59,452 nucleotides of DNA from an uncultured Spirochaetaceae bacterium (GCA_944389075.1 CALXLA010000008.1:1-59452); one strand, 5' to 3'. Counted from the first letter of the stretch, positions 1 to 9,540 are shown. Numbers and translations: made by a program. The notes: a model not told the origin generated them from the letters alone.

Positions 1-154
1 TGCCGAATCTGCGTGGACGGGTGAAGAGTATGGACTTGGCGCCATCTCTTATGATTCTTCCTATGTTTTCTGTCTTGTCTATGTAATAGCAGCTTCCCTC
101 GCGTATCTCCCTGAAATCCGTACGTCCGATCGGAAGCCTTATCGTCCTTTCCAT
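1..154 (-). CDS. AAA-ATPase-like protein, N-terminal part only (cut by window edge)
   Basis: Only the first 51 codons lie in the window. The translation shows LPIGRTDFREIR, then YYIDKT, then LFTRPRRFG, which is the usual N-terminal signature of the AAA-ATPase_like/PD-(D/E)XK family that is multi-copy in many anaerobes and spirochetes. The phosphate-binding loop would follow just beyond the edge. The ATG at 154 is preceded by GGGAGAAG and by a good promoter. The family is widespread and its cellular role is not settled, so no function is assigned. Confidence 0.8.
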   Translation of the reverse strand, partial: MERTIRLPIGRTDFREIREGSCYYIDKTENIGRIIRDGAKSILFTRPRRFG

Positions 155-170
155 ATCTTCTCCCACCAAA

Positions 171-199
171 AGTATACAATGATTATCTCCAAAGGACAA
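171..199 (-). promoter_or_regulatory. Promoter of the AAA-ATPase-like gene
   Basis: On the minus strand TTGTCC is followed after 17 bp by TATACT. The distance to the start codon leaves room for a leader with a Shine-Dalgarno sequence. Confidence 0.55.
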
Positions 200-245
200 A
201 GCGAGGAGTCCATTCCCATCAATTCAATCATTTCCGAACAGGAAA

Positions 246-286
246 AGAACAGCCTCCATCCTTCAGAGGCTGGAGGCACTGTTCTT
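246..286 (-). terminator. Terminator of the trmE-mnmG-rsmG-ftsK operon
   Basis: On the minus strand GAACAG and CCTCCA pair with TGGAGG and CTGTTC, with a two-base bulge, followed by a T-rich stretch. The stem begins at the ftsK stop codon. Confidence 0.8.
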
Positions 287-3252
287 CATTTATAGCAGAT
301 GATTTCCCTTGGCTTCGACCCATTAGGAGGACCGATGATGCCATCTTCCTCCATGCGGTCAATCATCCTCGCCGCTCTGTTATAGCCGATCTTCATCCTC
401 CGCTGCAGGAATGATGCGGATGCGACTTTCTTCTCATAGCAGATCTGCTTCGCCCTCTCATAGAGATCGTCATCGCTATCGCCTTCATCAAAAGACTCAT
501 CATCCGATTCCTCAGGCTCAGGAGCATCCTCGAAAATATCCTCGGCAAGATAATCAGGAGTGCTGTGAGCTTTCTCAAAGCCTACTATCGCATCAACCTC
601 GCCATCAGAGAGGAATGCTCCCTGTATTCTCTGGAGTCCTGGCTTCGAGCTGTCAAGAAGAAGCATATCACCTTTGCCAAGAAGGGATTCCGCGCCACCC
701 TCATCGAGGATGACCCTTGAGTTTACCGCGCTTGAAGCCGCAAATGCGATACGCGCAGGGAAGTTGTTCTTGATTGTGCCTGTTATGACATCGGAAGATG
801 GACGCTGTGTCGCAAGAATGAGATGGATGCCAGCGGCCCTTGCCTTTGCAGCAAGCCTCGAGACATTGGTCTCGATATCCTTGCCTACGACAGTCATCAG
901 ATCTGCGAACTCATCCATGATGAGCACGATATATGGAAGCTTCTCGGCAGGGATGTTCTCATCCTTGATCTTCTTGTTGAGGCCTTCGATGTTCCTGACA
1001 CCATAGTTGCTGAGCATCCTGTATCGCCTTTCCATCTCCTCAACAAGCCATTCAAGTGCCTTGACTGCCTTCTTCGCCTCTGTGATGACAGGAGTCAGAA
1101 GATGCGGGATGCCATTATAGATGGTCAGCTCGACCACCTTAGGATCAACCATTATGAATCTGATATCCTTAGGGCTTCTCGTGTAGATAGCCGTACAGAT
1201 GAATGTGTTTATGCAGACAGATTTTCCTGAGCCTGTAGTACCTGCAATCAGCATATGCGGCGCTTTCGCGACATCATAGACTATCGCCTCGCCTGTTATG
1301 GTACGGCCAAGGATCATCGGGACCTTCATTTTCTTGTAATCAGGATTCTTGTAATACTCATTGAGCATATCCTTGAATCCGATTACGGCTCTCTTCACGT
1401 TAGGCACTTCGATGCCGACCGCCCTTCTCCCCGGAACAGGCGCGAGGATTCTTATCTGGACGCCGCCGAGATTGTAGGAAAGATCCGTTTCCCTGCTGGC
1501 GATCCTGCTTATGGCCGTGCCTTCTGCCGGATTGATCTGATACATCGTGACAGTCGGGCCTTTGACAATCGAATCAAGCGTTGCCGTGATATGGAATTCC
1601 TTCAGCGTATTTATGATTATATCGCCAAGCTCCCTTGTCTCCTCATCAATCTCCGTGGAGACAGCAGGATAATCCTCAAGTATATCTGTGGAAGGTGCTG
1701 CATACTTCACCCTCTTCCTGCGGTTTATCGAGGCATAGCCAAGCTCATTCGACTGAAGTCCTCCGATGCCGACCATCAGTGAAAGATCATCCTTCTGTTC
1801 CGTGATATCCTCTGATGCCTGCTCCTCCTCTGCAGCTTCGGGAGCTTTCCGCGGAGGCTGCGGAGAAGCAAATGGATCGAATGTCGAGACTTTCCTTGTC
1901 TTTGAGGAAGGAGTCTGCTGAACAGGTTCTGGTTCTGCATCGATCTCCTCATCATCTTCAGCTGGAGCCGGGACAACAGGAGCTGGAGCTGTCCGCCTTG
2001 GTTTCTTCGGCTCTAAGGGCTCTTCCTCGATTATCACATCGTCCTCATCATCAGATGGGGCCGCAGGCTTTCTCTGAAGACTCTCGAACATCTTGTAGCG
2101 AGGATGGTCAGGGGAGAGATTCGAAGGTGCTATACCACCGCTCTTCCGGGGCTTCTCAGCCTCCTTCGGCTCATCATAGCCGATAATCGGGCTCTGTGGC
2201 GGAGAGACAGGCTTCTGCTCCGTATTGAGCATGGACTCAATAGTCGCTTCAAGCATACCGCCCTTGCTGAATGTCTTTGCGGAAGAGAAGCTGAGCTTTT
2301 TCTTCGCAGGCTTCTTCTCATCTTCCCTTTCGACTTCTTCCTTTATCGAAGAGAAGACATCGCTCTCCCTGAGAGGAGGTTCCGCTTCCTTAGGTGCGTC
2401 TTCTATAAGTGAATCTTTCAGAAGGATTGCCGAACTCTCTTTTCCATCAGCCTTGATTGTCTTCAGGTCAGGAACATCATCGAATTCTGGAAACTCGACA
2501 GGCTTTGAAGGATCTGGAGGTGTCAGCGGTTTCTGAACATAGCCGGATGTGGTGAATCTGTCTGTCACCTCATCTTCCTTGTCGGCCTTGCGCTGTGCCT
2601 TCTCAGCTTTCTTCTGAGCCTTCAGCTCTGCCTTTTCAGCTTTGGCCTGCGCTTTCTTCTCAGCTTTCTCCGCCTTTTTCTGCGCTCTCTTTGACAGAAC
2701 TGGCTGGGCTGTCTCTGGCTCAGTGCTTACCTCAGCTTCCTTCTGCGGGGACTCTTCCGCATACTTCTCCTGTCTTTCCTTCAGCTCAGCATGCTTGACC
2801 AGCTTCCTGTCGAGCGGCGCCACAAGCACTATAAGGGCAATATAGAGAAGGACCTCAAGCAGAACGCATACAAGCATCAGTGTCGAGCGCGATGGATCGA
2901 TCCTCTCCATAAGGAACGCAGGACTGGAAATTCCATTCATCAGATGTGCGAAAACAAGAAGAGTCAGGTATATCAGGGCGATGAATGGAACTGATATCAC
3001 CATGGATACACGGCGCTTGCGCCTCAGCATCAGGATGAACAGCCCTTCGATTATCATGAATATTCCCAACGAGAATGATGCATAGAGATCCGCGGAGAAC
3101 GATGCGGCCTCCAATGCTGCGATGACATACGGCGTTATCTTACTGTCCAATAGACCATTCGAAGCTGCATAAGCCAATGCGATCACGACAAAGCCTATGC
3201 AGAGAAGCCCCAGGGAAAGGGCTAGAGAGAATCTGTGCTTTTTCCTGCTCAT
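286..3252 (-). CDS. ftsK: DNA translocase FtsK/SpoIIIE
   Basis: This is a membrane-anchored, ATP-driven DNA pump that clears and aligns chromosome termini at the division septum. The protein has about 988 residues. Four membrane helices lie in the first 150 residues, followed by a Lys/Ala-rich segment and an acidic, proline-rich linker. The motor domain has a Walker A GTTGSGKS near residue 670 and a Walker B LIMDEFADL. The C-terminal winged helix (gamma domain, SFLQRRMKIGYNRAARMID) reads KOPS-type sequences in the family. The start at 3252 is chosen because it forms an ATGA overlap with the rsmG stop; an upstream ATG nine codons earlier would overlap rsmG further. It is the last gene of its operon. 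Confidence 0.95.
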   Translation of the reverse strand: MSRKKHRFSLALSLGLLCIGFVVIALAYAASNGLLDSKITPYVIAALEAASFSADLYASFSLGIFMIIEGLFILMLRRKRRVSMVISVPFIALIYLTLLVFAHLMNGISSPAFLMERIDPSRSTLMLVCVLLEVLLYIALIVLVAPLDRKLVKHAELKERQEKYAEESPQKEAEVSTEPETAQPVLSKRAQKKAEKAEKKAQAKAEKAELKAQKKAEKAQRKADKEDEVTDRFTTSGYVQKPLTPPDPSKPVEFPEFDDVPDLKTIKADGKESSAILLKDSLIEDAPKEAEPPLRESDVFSSIKEEVEREDEKKPAKKKLSFSSAKTFSKGGMLEATIESMLNTEQKPVSPPQSPIIGYDEPKEAEKPRKSGGIAPSNLSPDHPRYKMFESLQRKPAAPSDDEDDVIIEEEPLEPKKPRRTAPAPVVPAPAEDDEEIDAEPEPVQQTPSSKTRKVSTFDPFASPQPPRKAPEAAEEEQASEDITEQKDDLSLMVGIGGLQSNELGYASINRRKRVKYAAPSTDILEDYPAVSTEIDEETRELGDIIINTLKEFHITATLDSIVKGPTVTMYQINPAEGTAISRIASRETDLSYNLGGVQIRILAPVPGRRAVGIEVPNVKRAVIGFKDMLNEYYKNPDYKKMKVPMILGRTITGEAIVYDVAKAPHMLIAGTTGSGKSVCINTFICTAIYTRSPKDIRFIMVDPKVVELTIYNGIPHLLTPVITEAKKAVKALEWLVEEMERRYRMLSNYGVRNIEGLNKKIKDENIPAEKLPYIVLIMDEFADLMTVVGKDIETNVSRLAAKARAAGIHLILATQRPSSDVITGTIKNNFPARIAFAASSAVNSRVILDEGGAESLLGKGDMLLLDSSKPGLQRIQGAFLSDGEVDAIVGFEKAHSTPDYLAEDIFEDAPEPEESDDESFDEGDSDDDLYERAKQICYEKKVASASFLQRRMKIGYNRAARMIDRMEEDGIIGPPNGSKPREIICYK

Positions 3253-3899
3253 TGTCTTGAAATATTGCGGAGGACGCATAGTGTCCTCATCTTGTCGAGA
3301 TAAGGGACCCTCACATCCCTTACTGCGGCATCAAATGAATATCCTTCCCCTTTAAGGACTTCCAGCTCAGACTCCGCATTTGAGCGCTGCCCTTTGTAGA
3401 AGATCGCAGGTGCATCTGGCTTCAGGATCGGCTGCACATCATCGATGATGTCATACAGCGGATGGAAGGCACGCGCGGTCACTGCATCGAACGCACGTTT
3501 CTCATCCTTGATATCCTTCTCCGATATCTCTGCATTGCTGAGATGCAGACGCGCAACGGCTCCCATCAGGAACTGCACCCTCCTTCTCATGCGCTCGATA
3601 AGCACGAAATGCCTGTCCGGCATGAGAATCGAAAGGACTATCCCGGGAAGACCTGCACCTGTTCCAAGGTCTGCGATCACAGCCCCTGGCTCTGTCATCT
3701 CCATGAAAGCTGGACACCCGGCAGCTGAGTCCAGCACATGCGCGATTATAATCTCATCGGCATCTGTCTGTCCGACAAGCTTATATACAGGATTGAAGAG
3801 CATGATCTCGCTGACATAATCGGCTAACGCATCCACCGTATCAGCAGAGAAAGGAATCCCGATTCTCTCCAGGCCGGAAACCAGCAGCTCTTTATCCAT
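3249..3899 (-). CDS. rsmG: 16S rRNA (guanine-N7)-methyltransferase RsmG
   Basis: This enzyme methylates N7 of G527 in 16S rRNA using S-adenosylmethionine. The 216 residues match the family length. The SAM-binding glycine motif is clear (VIADLGTGAGLPGIVLS, near residue 72), followed by a second Rossmann strand with FVLIERMRRRVQFL. AAGGAG lies just before the ATG. The gene overlaps the end of mnmG by eight bases and is joined to ftsK by ATGA. The mnmG-rsmG (gidA-gidB) pairing is classical. Confidence 0.95.
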   Translation of the reverse strand: MDKELLVSGLERIGIPFSADTVDALADYVSEIMLFNPVYKLVGQTDADEIIIAHVLDSAAGCPAFMEMTEPGAVIADLGTGAGLPGIVLSILMPDRHFVLIERMRRRVQFLMGAVARLHLSNAEISEKDIKDEKRAFDAVTARAFHPLYDIIDDVQPILKPDAPAIFYKGQRSNAESELEVLKGEGYSFDAAVRDVRVPYLDKMRTLCVLRNISRQ

Positions 3900-5691
3900 T
3901 GCTTCTGCTCCTTACCGCTACAGCCAGAACAGCGATATCAGAGACACGCACTCCTGATATCCTCGATGCCTGGCCGATCGAAAGCGGTCTGACAGCCTTC
4001 AGCTTCTCCTTTGATTCTGAAGATATGCCATCTACTATATCATAATCGAAATCAGGAGGAATAACCATATTCTCCTGCTTCTTTGCTTTCTCCACTTCCC
4101 TTTCCTGACGCTTGAGATAACCTTCATATCTGACGTCGAGCTCTATTGTCTGGAGGAGGCTCTTCGGGAAGCGGCTGAGTTCCGGAACATCCATCTCAAG
4201 GACATCAGCATCAGGTTCCCTGAGCTTCTCATAAAGGCTCTTGCCATCTGCCTTGATCGATTTGAGGACAGAGACAGCATCTGAAATCATTTCCATCTTG
4301 CGCTCGAAACCCTCCATCCTTCCTTTTGATGCAAGACCTATCGAGGCAGCAACCGGAGTAAGGCGCTGATCGGCTGTGTCATGCCTCAGCGAAAGCCGGT
4401 GTTCCGCACGTGACGTGAACATCCTGTACGGCTCTTTCGTGCCTTTGGTGACAAGATCATCGATAAGCACGCCTATATATGAATCAGTCCTCTTCAGGAT
4501 GAGCGGCTTCTCCTTTCTGAGATAAAGCGCCGCGTTTATGCCTGCAACAAGCCCCTGCGCAGCTGCTTCCTCATATCCGGATGTGCCGTTTGTCTGCCCT
4601 GCTATGAAAAGGCCTGGGATGATCTTTGACTCAAGCGACGGATAGAGATCGAGAGGATCAAGATAATCATACTCGACAGCATATCCCGGCCTGATGATCT
4701 CAGCATACTCAAGTCCTGGAAGCGTATGGATGAAATCATGCTGGACTTCCTCCGGAAGCGATGACGAAAGTCCATTGAGGTACATCTCCTCGGTTCCCTC
4801 TCCCTCAGGCTCCACGAAGATCTGATGGCGGTCCCTGTCAGGGAATCTGACCACCTTATCCTCGATCGATGGGCAGTATCTGGGTCCTTTTCCCACGATC
4901 TTCCCACCATAAAGAGGCGATCTGTGTATATTGTCCCTGATGATCTGATGGGTGCTTTCATTTGTATATGTTATGTAGCATGGGATATCAGGACGATTGA
5001 TCTCATCATTCTCGAAAGAGAACGGAAGCATGGGCACATCCCCCGGCTGCACTTCCATCCTTGAGAAATCAAGAGAGCTCTTCCTGACTCTCGCAGGAGT
5101 CCCTGTCTTCATCCTTCCGACATGGAAGCCTTTTGACCTCAGTCTGTCACCCAGCCCTATCGCAGCCTTCTCCCCAAGGCGGCCGCACATCTCATCATAC
5201 TCACCGATGAAGATCCTGCCATCCATGAATGTGCCTGTCGTCATCACCACAGCCTTGGCGCTGATCCTCCATCCACGTTCAGTTACAACACCTGAGGCCC
5301 TGCCATCTTCTGTCATGATATCGACAACAGTATCCATGAAGATATGGAGATGCGGCTCACCTTCAAGCGTCTCCTTCGCAAGACGCGAGTACGAGAACTT
5401 GTCAGCCTGCGCACGCGGAGCCTGTACAGCAGGTCCCCTCCGCTTGTTGAGCATCCTCATCTGTATCATCGTGCTATCTATAAGATGGCCCATCTCGCCG
5501 CCAAGCGCATCAATCTCCCTGACGAGGTTGCCTTTCGCAAGACCTCCGATCGAAGGATTGCAGCTCATGCGGCCTATCGTATCAGCGGACTGGGTCACGA
5601 GAAGAGTCTCAGCCCCCATTCTCGCAAGCGCGAGGCCTGCCTCTATACCGGCGTGTCCGCCGCCTATCACTATTGCATCATAATCACGCAT
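3892..5691 (-). CDS. mnmG: tRNA uridine-5-carboxymethylaminomethyl modification enzyme MnmG
   Basis: This FAD- and NADH-dependent subunit works with TrmE/MnmE to place cmnm5/nm5 groups on U34 of tRNAs. The N-terminal dinucleotide motif is DAIVIGGGHAGIEAGLALAR. The family signatures SCNPSIGG and GPRYCPSIEDK are present, and the C-terminal helical domain ends near LSIGQASRISGVRVSDI. A longer frame opens at 5778 but would run into trmE; the start at 5691 gives MRDYDAIVIGGG, as in the family, one base after the trmE stop. The protein has 599 residues, slightly below the usual 620-630. Confidence 0.95.
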   Translation of the reverse strand: MRDYDAIVIGGGHAGIEAGLALARMGAETLLVTQSADTIGRMSCNPSIGGLAKGNLVREIDALGGEMGHLIDSTMIQMRMLNKRRGPAVQAPRAQADKFSYSRLAKETLEGEPHLHIFMDTVVDIMTEDGRASGVVTERGWRISAKAVVMTTGTFMDGRIFIGEYDEMCGRLGEKAAIGLGDRLRSKGFHVGRMKTGTPARVRKSSLDFSRMEVQPGDVPMLPFSFENDEINRPDIPCYITYTNESTHQIIRDNIHRSPLYGGKIVGKGPRYCPSIEDKVVRFPDRDRHQIFVEPEGEGTEEMYLNGLSSSLPEEVQHDFIHTLPGLEYAEIIRPGYAVEYDYLDPLDLYPSLESKIIPGLFIAGQTNGTSGYEEAAAQGLVAGINAALYLRKEKPLILKRTDSYIGVLIDDLVTKGTKEPYRMFTSRAEHRLSLRHDTADQRLTPVAASIGLASKGRMEGFERKMEMISDAVSVLKSIKADGKSLYEKLREPDADVLEMDVPELSRFPKSLLQTIELDVRYEGYLKRQEREVEKAKKQENMVIPPDFDYDIVDGISSESKEKLKAVRPLSIGQASRISGVRVSDIAVLAVAVRSRSNG

Positions 5692-5692
5692 A

Positions 5693-6991
5693 TCATTTAC
5701 CCAGACAGAAAGAAGAGAACAGACGTTCGAGGACATCGTCTGCAGTGATGTCTCCGACAAGTACTGACAACGAATCAAGCGATGACTGCAGGAAAAGCGC
5801 TATCACATCATAACCGGATGATTTCGCATCAACGGCTTCCCTCAGCGCAGAAGCAGCGGAAAGAAGACAGTCGCGCTGCCTCTCCGAATCTATCCTGATA
5901 TCATCAGAGCCATGCACTATGTCCCTGGATAATGCCTCACCGATGGCTTCGATTACGACATCGAGCCCCTCGCCCGTCACCGATGAGAACGACAGCCCCT
6001 CGTCTATTCCCGTGATATCACGCTTGGATCTGACAGTGAGGGCACCCGCCGGAACAGATGAATCATCCTCATCGCCATCGAGGACATAGACTATGAGATC
6101 TGCGGATTCCATCATCTCCTCTGTCCGCCTGATCCCTTCTGCCTCAACGGCTCCACCGGCCTTCCTCAGGCCCGCAGTATCGACAAGGCGCACGGGAATC
6201 CCGGCAATCGAAGCATCTGATTCAATATAATCCCTTGTGGTTCCTTCCTCAGGGGAGACAATGGAGCGGTCTTCCTTCAGCAGGGCATTGTACAGCGAAC
6301 TCTTCCCGGCATTCGCACGTCCTGCAAGCACTACGAGCGCACCATGGCTGTAAAGACGCGATGATGCGTATGTGGAGGCAATCCCCTCAAGTCTTGAAAT
6401 GATTTCCAGTATCCTCTCCTCAGGGAATTCCCAGTCCTCCGGAATCTCATCCTCACCATAATCCAGCTGCACTTCAAGGGAAGCCAGGATATCGAGGATG
6501 TCATCCTTCATCTGCAATGCGGCTGTCCTGAGGGTACCGGAAAGCCTGGAGAGGGCATCTGAACGTGCCCTGTCGCTTCTTGAAGAGACGATTTCCTCTA
6601 CAGCCTCTGCCTCCGTAAGATCTATTCTCCCATGAAGGAATGCCCTGTATGTGAACTCTCCTCTTTCAGCTCTTCTGAAGCCTATGGAATCCAGAAGCCC
6701 CGAGATTGCCTTTATCACGGCAATGGAACCATGCGACATGATCTCAAAGGCTTCCTCCGATGTATAGCCATGGCCTTTCGCATAGGAAACGACAACGACT
6801 TCATCAATGGCTTTACCATCCTTTCCGGAAATATAGCCATGGCTTGCCTTCCCAGAGGAAAGCCTGCCTGAGAAATATGGCCTGAGAAGATCCCATGATC
6901 CCTCTCCGCTTGCCCTTATGACAGCAAGCGCTGATGGCTGATAAGCTGTTGCAAGCGCATATATCGGTTCATCTACAGCATAGGAGGACAT
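5693..6991 (-). CDS. mnmE: tRNA modification GTPase TrmE/MnmE
   Basis: This GTPase partners MnmG in U34 modification. The 432 residues hold an N-terminal tetrahydrofolate-binding domain, a helical domain and an inserted G domain with GRANAGKSSLYN, DTAGLRK and the G2 loop EEGTTRDY. It ends with the invariant C-terminal Cys in FCLGK. It is the first gene of trmE-mnmG-rsmG-ftsK. The ATG lies only seven bases after a TACAAT -10 box and has no Shine-Dalgarno sequence, so the mRNA is probably leaderless. Confidence 0.96.
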   Translation of the reverse strand: MSSYAVDEPIYALATAYQPSALAVIRASGEGSWDLLRPYFSGRLSSGKASHGYISGKDGKAIDEVVVVSYAKGHGYTSEEAFEIMSHGSIAVIKAISGLLDSIGFRRAERGEFTYRAFLHGRIDLTEAEAVEEIVSSRSDRARSDALSRLSGTLRTAALQMKDDILDILASLEVQLDYGEDEIPEDWEFPEERILEIISRLEGIASTYASSRLYSHGALVVLAGRANAGKSSLYNALLKEDRSIVSPEEGTTRDYIESDASIAGIPVRLVDTAGLRKAGGAVEAEGIRRTEEMMESADLIVYVLDGDEDDSSVPAGALTVRSKRDITGIDEGLSFSSVTGEGLDVVIEAIGEALSRDIVHGSDDIRIDSERQRDCLLSAASALREAVDAKSSGYDVIALFLQSSLDSLSVLVGDITADDVLERLFSSFCLGK

Positions 6992-6998
6992 ATCACGG

Positions 6999-7050
6999 AT
7001 TGTATGTAACGTCAGGTTTTATTGCAACTGAGGCCACTAAAGGCTAGAAT
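6999..7050. promoter_or_regulatory. Divergent trmE/epmA promoters sharing one -35 box
   Basis: The self-complementary hexamer TTGCAA at 7022-7027 reads as a -35 on both strands. On the minus strand a 17 bp spacer leads to TACAAT (6999-7004), seven bases before trmE. On the plus strand a 17 bp spacer leads to TAGAAT (7045-7050), six bases before epmA. Confidence 0.75.
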
Positions 7051-7056
7051 CGGCTG

Positions 7057-8046
7057 ATGTTCGATTTCAACGCAGCAAGAAAACGCTCTGAGCTTTACAT
7101 GAATATACGGAAGTTCTTCATAGAGAAGGACTATCTTGAGGTCTTCACGCCGACACTGGCTCCTGCCCTGATCCCGGAGCCGACGATAAAGATATTCGGT
7201 ACTGAATTCAGGAATGAGTTCACAGGCAATCTGCCTCTCTACATGATCCCTTCGCCAGAAGTATTCATGAAGAAGCTCCTTGCCGCCGGTTCGCCATCGA
7301 TCTTCCAGATTTCGCAGTGCTTCCGTAACTCAGAACAACTTGGCGATATCCACAATCCTGAGTTCACCATGCTTGAGTACTACACGCTGGGCTTCGATGA
7401 GATGGATTCCATCAGGCTGACCATCGAGATGATTGAGAAGATAAAGGTTTCAGAGCCTGAATGGCTTTCAAAAGAGCCGCTGATAATAACCATGGATGAA
7501 GCCATGAAGGAGTATGCAGGCGTTGATATGGAGAAAGCCGAGGATATCATGTACCTGAGGACAGAAGCTGAGCGCCTGGGCCTTGATCCTCCGGAGAATG
7601 AGAGCTGGGATGACACATTCAACAGGATATTCCTCACCTACACAGAGCCATCGCTTCCTGCGGACAGGCAGGTCTATCTAACCGCGTACCCCGCAGGCAT
7701 AAGATGCCTTGCTAAGCAGGACGGAAGGACAAGGAAGCGATGGGAGATGTACATAAACGGAATGGAAGTCGCTAACTGCTATGCCGAGGAGACAGACAGA
7801 GCGGAGACTGAGGACTACTTCATGAAAGAGGAAGCGATCCTCGCAGAGGAAAGGAAGACAACGGGTGACGTGATTTCACCTGCAGATCCTGACTTCCCTT
7901 CGATAACGATGCCTGAATCATCAGGAGTCGCAATAGGCCTCGACAGGCTCCTTGCCGCCTATCTTGGACTTAAAACCATAGAGCCTTTACTTTTATTCCC
8001 TCTTTCTGATATGCTCACCTTTGGAAAATCCAGACAAAGCGAATAA
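7057..8046 (+). CDS. epmA: Elongation factor P--(R)-beta-lysine ligase EpmA (PoxA/GenX)
   Basis: This is a paralogue of the catalytic core of class II lysyl-tRNA synthetase that attaches beta-lysine to EF-P. The 329 residues match the family, with no anticodon-binding domain. Class II motif 2 is seen in FQISQCFRNSEQLGDIHNPEF, and motif 3 in SSGVAIGLDRLLAAYLG. The Ala in GVAIGLDR is the residue that distinguishes EpmA from lysyl-tRNA synthetase, which has Gly there. The target gene efp lies 15 bases downstream. The partner aminomutase EpmB is not in the window. The ATG lies six bases after the -10 box with no ribosome-binding site. Confidence 0.93.
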   Translation: MFDFNAARKRSELYMNIRKFFIEKDYLEVFTPTLAPALIPEPTIKIFGTEFRNEFTGNLPLYMIPSPEVFMKKLLAAGSPSIFQISQCFRNSEQLGDIHNPEFTMLEYYTLGFDEMDSIRLTIEMIEKIKVSEPEWLSKEPLIITMDEAMKEYAGVDMEKAEDIMYLRTEAERLGLDPPENESWDDTFNRIFLTYTEPSLPADRQVYLTAYPAGIRCLAKQDGRTRKRWEMYINGMEVANCYAEETDRAETEDYFMKEEAILAEERKTTGDVISPADPDFPSITMPESSGVAIGLDRLLAAYLGLKTIEPLLLFPLSDMLTFGKSRQSE

Positions 8047-8061
8047 TAGAGGTATATTGAA

Positions 8062-8625
8062 ATGATTAAAGCAGGACAGATTGACAAAGGTACTGCGCTC
8101 CTGATCAAGGGACAGCCTTTTGTCTGCATCGAACGCGAGTTCGTAAATCCAGGAAAAGGTTCAGCATTCGTGCGTCTCAAGCTCAAGAGCCCGGCAACAG
8201 GACAGGTTCTCTCAGAGACAATGAAGAGCCAGGACAATGCTGAGGACATCACAGTAGAGGACAGGGACATCCAGTATCTCTACAATGATGGCGAGAACTT
8301 CACATTCATGAGCACTGAGACATATGAGCAGCTCGAAGTACCAATGGCATCATTCCCTGACTATCAGTACTTCATGAAGGAAGGCGAGACATACAGGGCG
8401 ACATTCTGGGAAGATCAGGTCCTCGATATCATCATTCCTTCGAAGATCGTATTCACAGTTGCTGAAGCTGAGGAAGCAATCAAGGGTGACACAGTACAGG
8501 GTGCTACGAAGTTCGTAACGACAGAGACTGGCCTCCGCGTACGCGTACCTATCTTCATCAAGCAGGGTGAGAAGATCAGGGTCAACACTGAGACCAAGGA
8601 ATATCTCGAAAGAGTAAACGGCTAA
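8062..8625 (+). CDS. efp: Translation elongation factor P
   Basis: EF-P relieves ribosome stalling at proline runs. The 187 residues contain the KOW-like domain I and two OB domains. The exposed loop FVNPGKGSAF carries Lys32, the equivalent of the beta-lysylated Lys34 of E. coli. The C-terminal signature LRVRVPIFIKQGEKIRVNT is intact. GAGGT precedes the ATG. Co-transcription with epmA supports modification of Lys32 by beta-lysylation. Confidence 0.97.
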   Translation: MIKAGQIDKGTALLIKGQPFVCIEREFVNPGKGSAFVRLKLKSPATGQVLSETMKSQDNAEDITVEDRDIQYLYNDGENFTFMSTETYEQLEVPMASFPDYQYFMKEGETYRATFWEDQVLDIIIPSKIVFTVAEAEEAIKGDTVQGATKFVTTETGLRVRVPIFIKQGEKIRVNTETKEYLERVNG

Positions 8626-8629
8626 AAGC

Positions 8630-8655
8630 AAGGGCATCGCAGAAGCGGTGCCCTT
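8630..8655 (+). terminator. Terminator after efp, possibly bidirectional
   Basis: AAGGGCA and CGC pair with GCG and TGCCCTT around a small loop. T-rich sequence follows on both strands, so it may also serve nagB from the opposite side. Confidence 0.75.
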
Positions 8656-8686
8656 ATTCATTGCAATACATCAGGATAGATGTCAC

Positions 8687-9496
8687 TCAGAGAGCCATAG
8701 GCTCCAGATTCGCCTTCTCTATATCCTTGAAGTAGCGGTATGTTGCGACCTTGAGCTCATCGCACGCATCCTCATCACAGACTATGATTGCCCTTCTGTG
8801 CATCTGAAGCGCGGAACATGTCCATGCCTGCGATACCCCATCCTCGACAGTATGCTTCAGCGCCCTTGCCTTTGAATGGCCATTCACGAGAATGATGACT
8901 TCGTCTGCGGACATCACGGTCTCGACACCGACAGTGAGCGCTGTTGATGGGACTGCCGATATATTCCCTCCGAAGAACCTTGAGTTCATCACCTTCGTAT
9001 CATATGTAAGTGATTTTTCCCTGGTTCTGGAAGAAAGAGAGCTGAATGGCTCATTGAATGCGATATGCCCATCAGCGCCTATTCCGCCAAGGAAGAGATC
9101 TATACCGCCATATGATGCGATCTTCTCCTCATATGCCTGGCACTCTGCAACAGGATCCTCCGCCATGCCGTTGAGTATGTTTATGTTCTCAGCTGGAATA
9201 TCGATATGATCGAAGAAATTCTTATGCATGAATGTCCAGTAGCTCTGCTCATGCTCTCTGGGAAGCCCTACATACTCATCCATGTTGAAAGTGACGACAT
9301 TTCTGAAGGAGAGATACCCGGACTTCACAAGCCTGATCAGCTCCTTGTATGTCCCGATCGGCGATGAGCCTGTAGGAAGCCCAAGGACGAAAGGCCTTGT
9401 CTCGCCGCTTCTCTCATGCATCTTTATCCTTCTCGCTATATATCTCGCAGCCCAGAGCGAGAGCTTCTCATAATCTGGCTCGATAATGACTCTCAT
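8687..9496 (-). CDS. nagB: Glucosamine-6-phosphate deaminase
   Basis: This enzyme converts glucosamine-6-phosphate to fructose-6-phosphate and ammonia. The 269 residues match E. coli NagB. The catalytic residues are intact: the Asp of FNMDEYVGL, and the Asp, His and Glu of [11 protein letters not shown], with the phosphate-contact Lys in GHSKARAL. The start at 9496 is chosen over an ATG five codons upstream because GGAGGA lies seven bases before it. It follows mnmA by 44 bases. A divergent NagB-like paralogue lies at 29660. Confidence 0.95.
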   Translation of the reverse strand: MRVIIEPDYEKLSLWAARYIARRIKMHERSGETRPFVLGLPTGSSPIGTYKELIRLVKSGYLSFRNVVTFNMDEYVGLPREHEQSYWTFMHKNFFDHIDIPAENINILNGMAEDPVAECQAYEEKIASYGGIDLFLGGIGADGHIAFNEPFSSLSSRTREKSLTYDTKVMNSRFFGGNISAVPSTALTVGVETVMSADEVIILVNGHSKARALKHTVEDGVSQAWTCSALQMHRRAIIVCDEDACDELKVATYRYFKDIEKANLEPMAL

Positions 9497-9540
9497 CTTA
9501 AATTCCTCCACTGAAATGATAACATAAATAAGCTGATTTT

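Noticed and set aside
4997-5683. Open frame of 228 codons on the plus strand
   Set aside because: It is antisense to mnmG, which is certain, and its Ser/Pro/Ile-rich product has no signal or domain.
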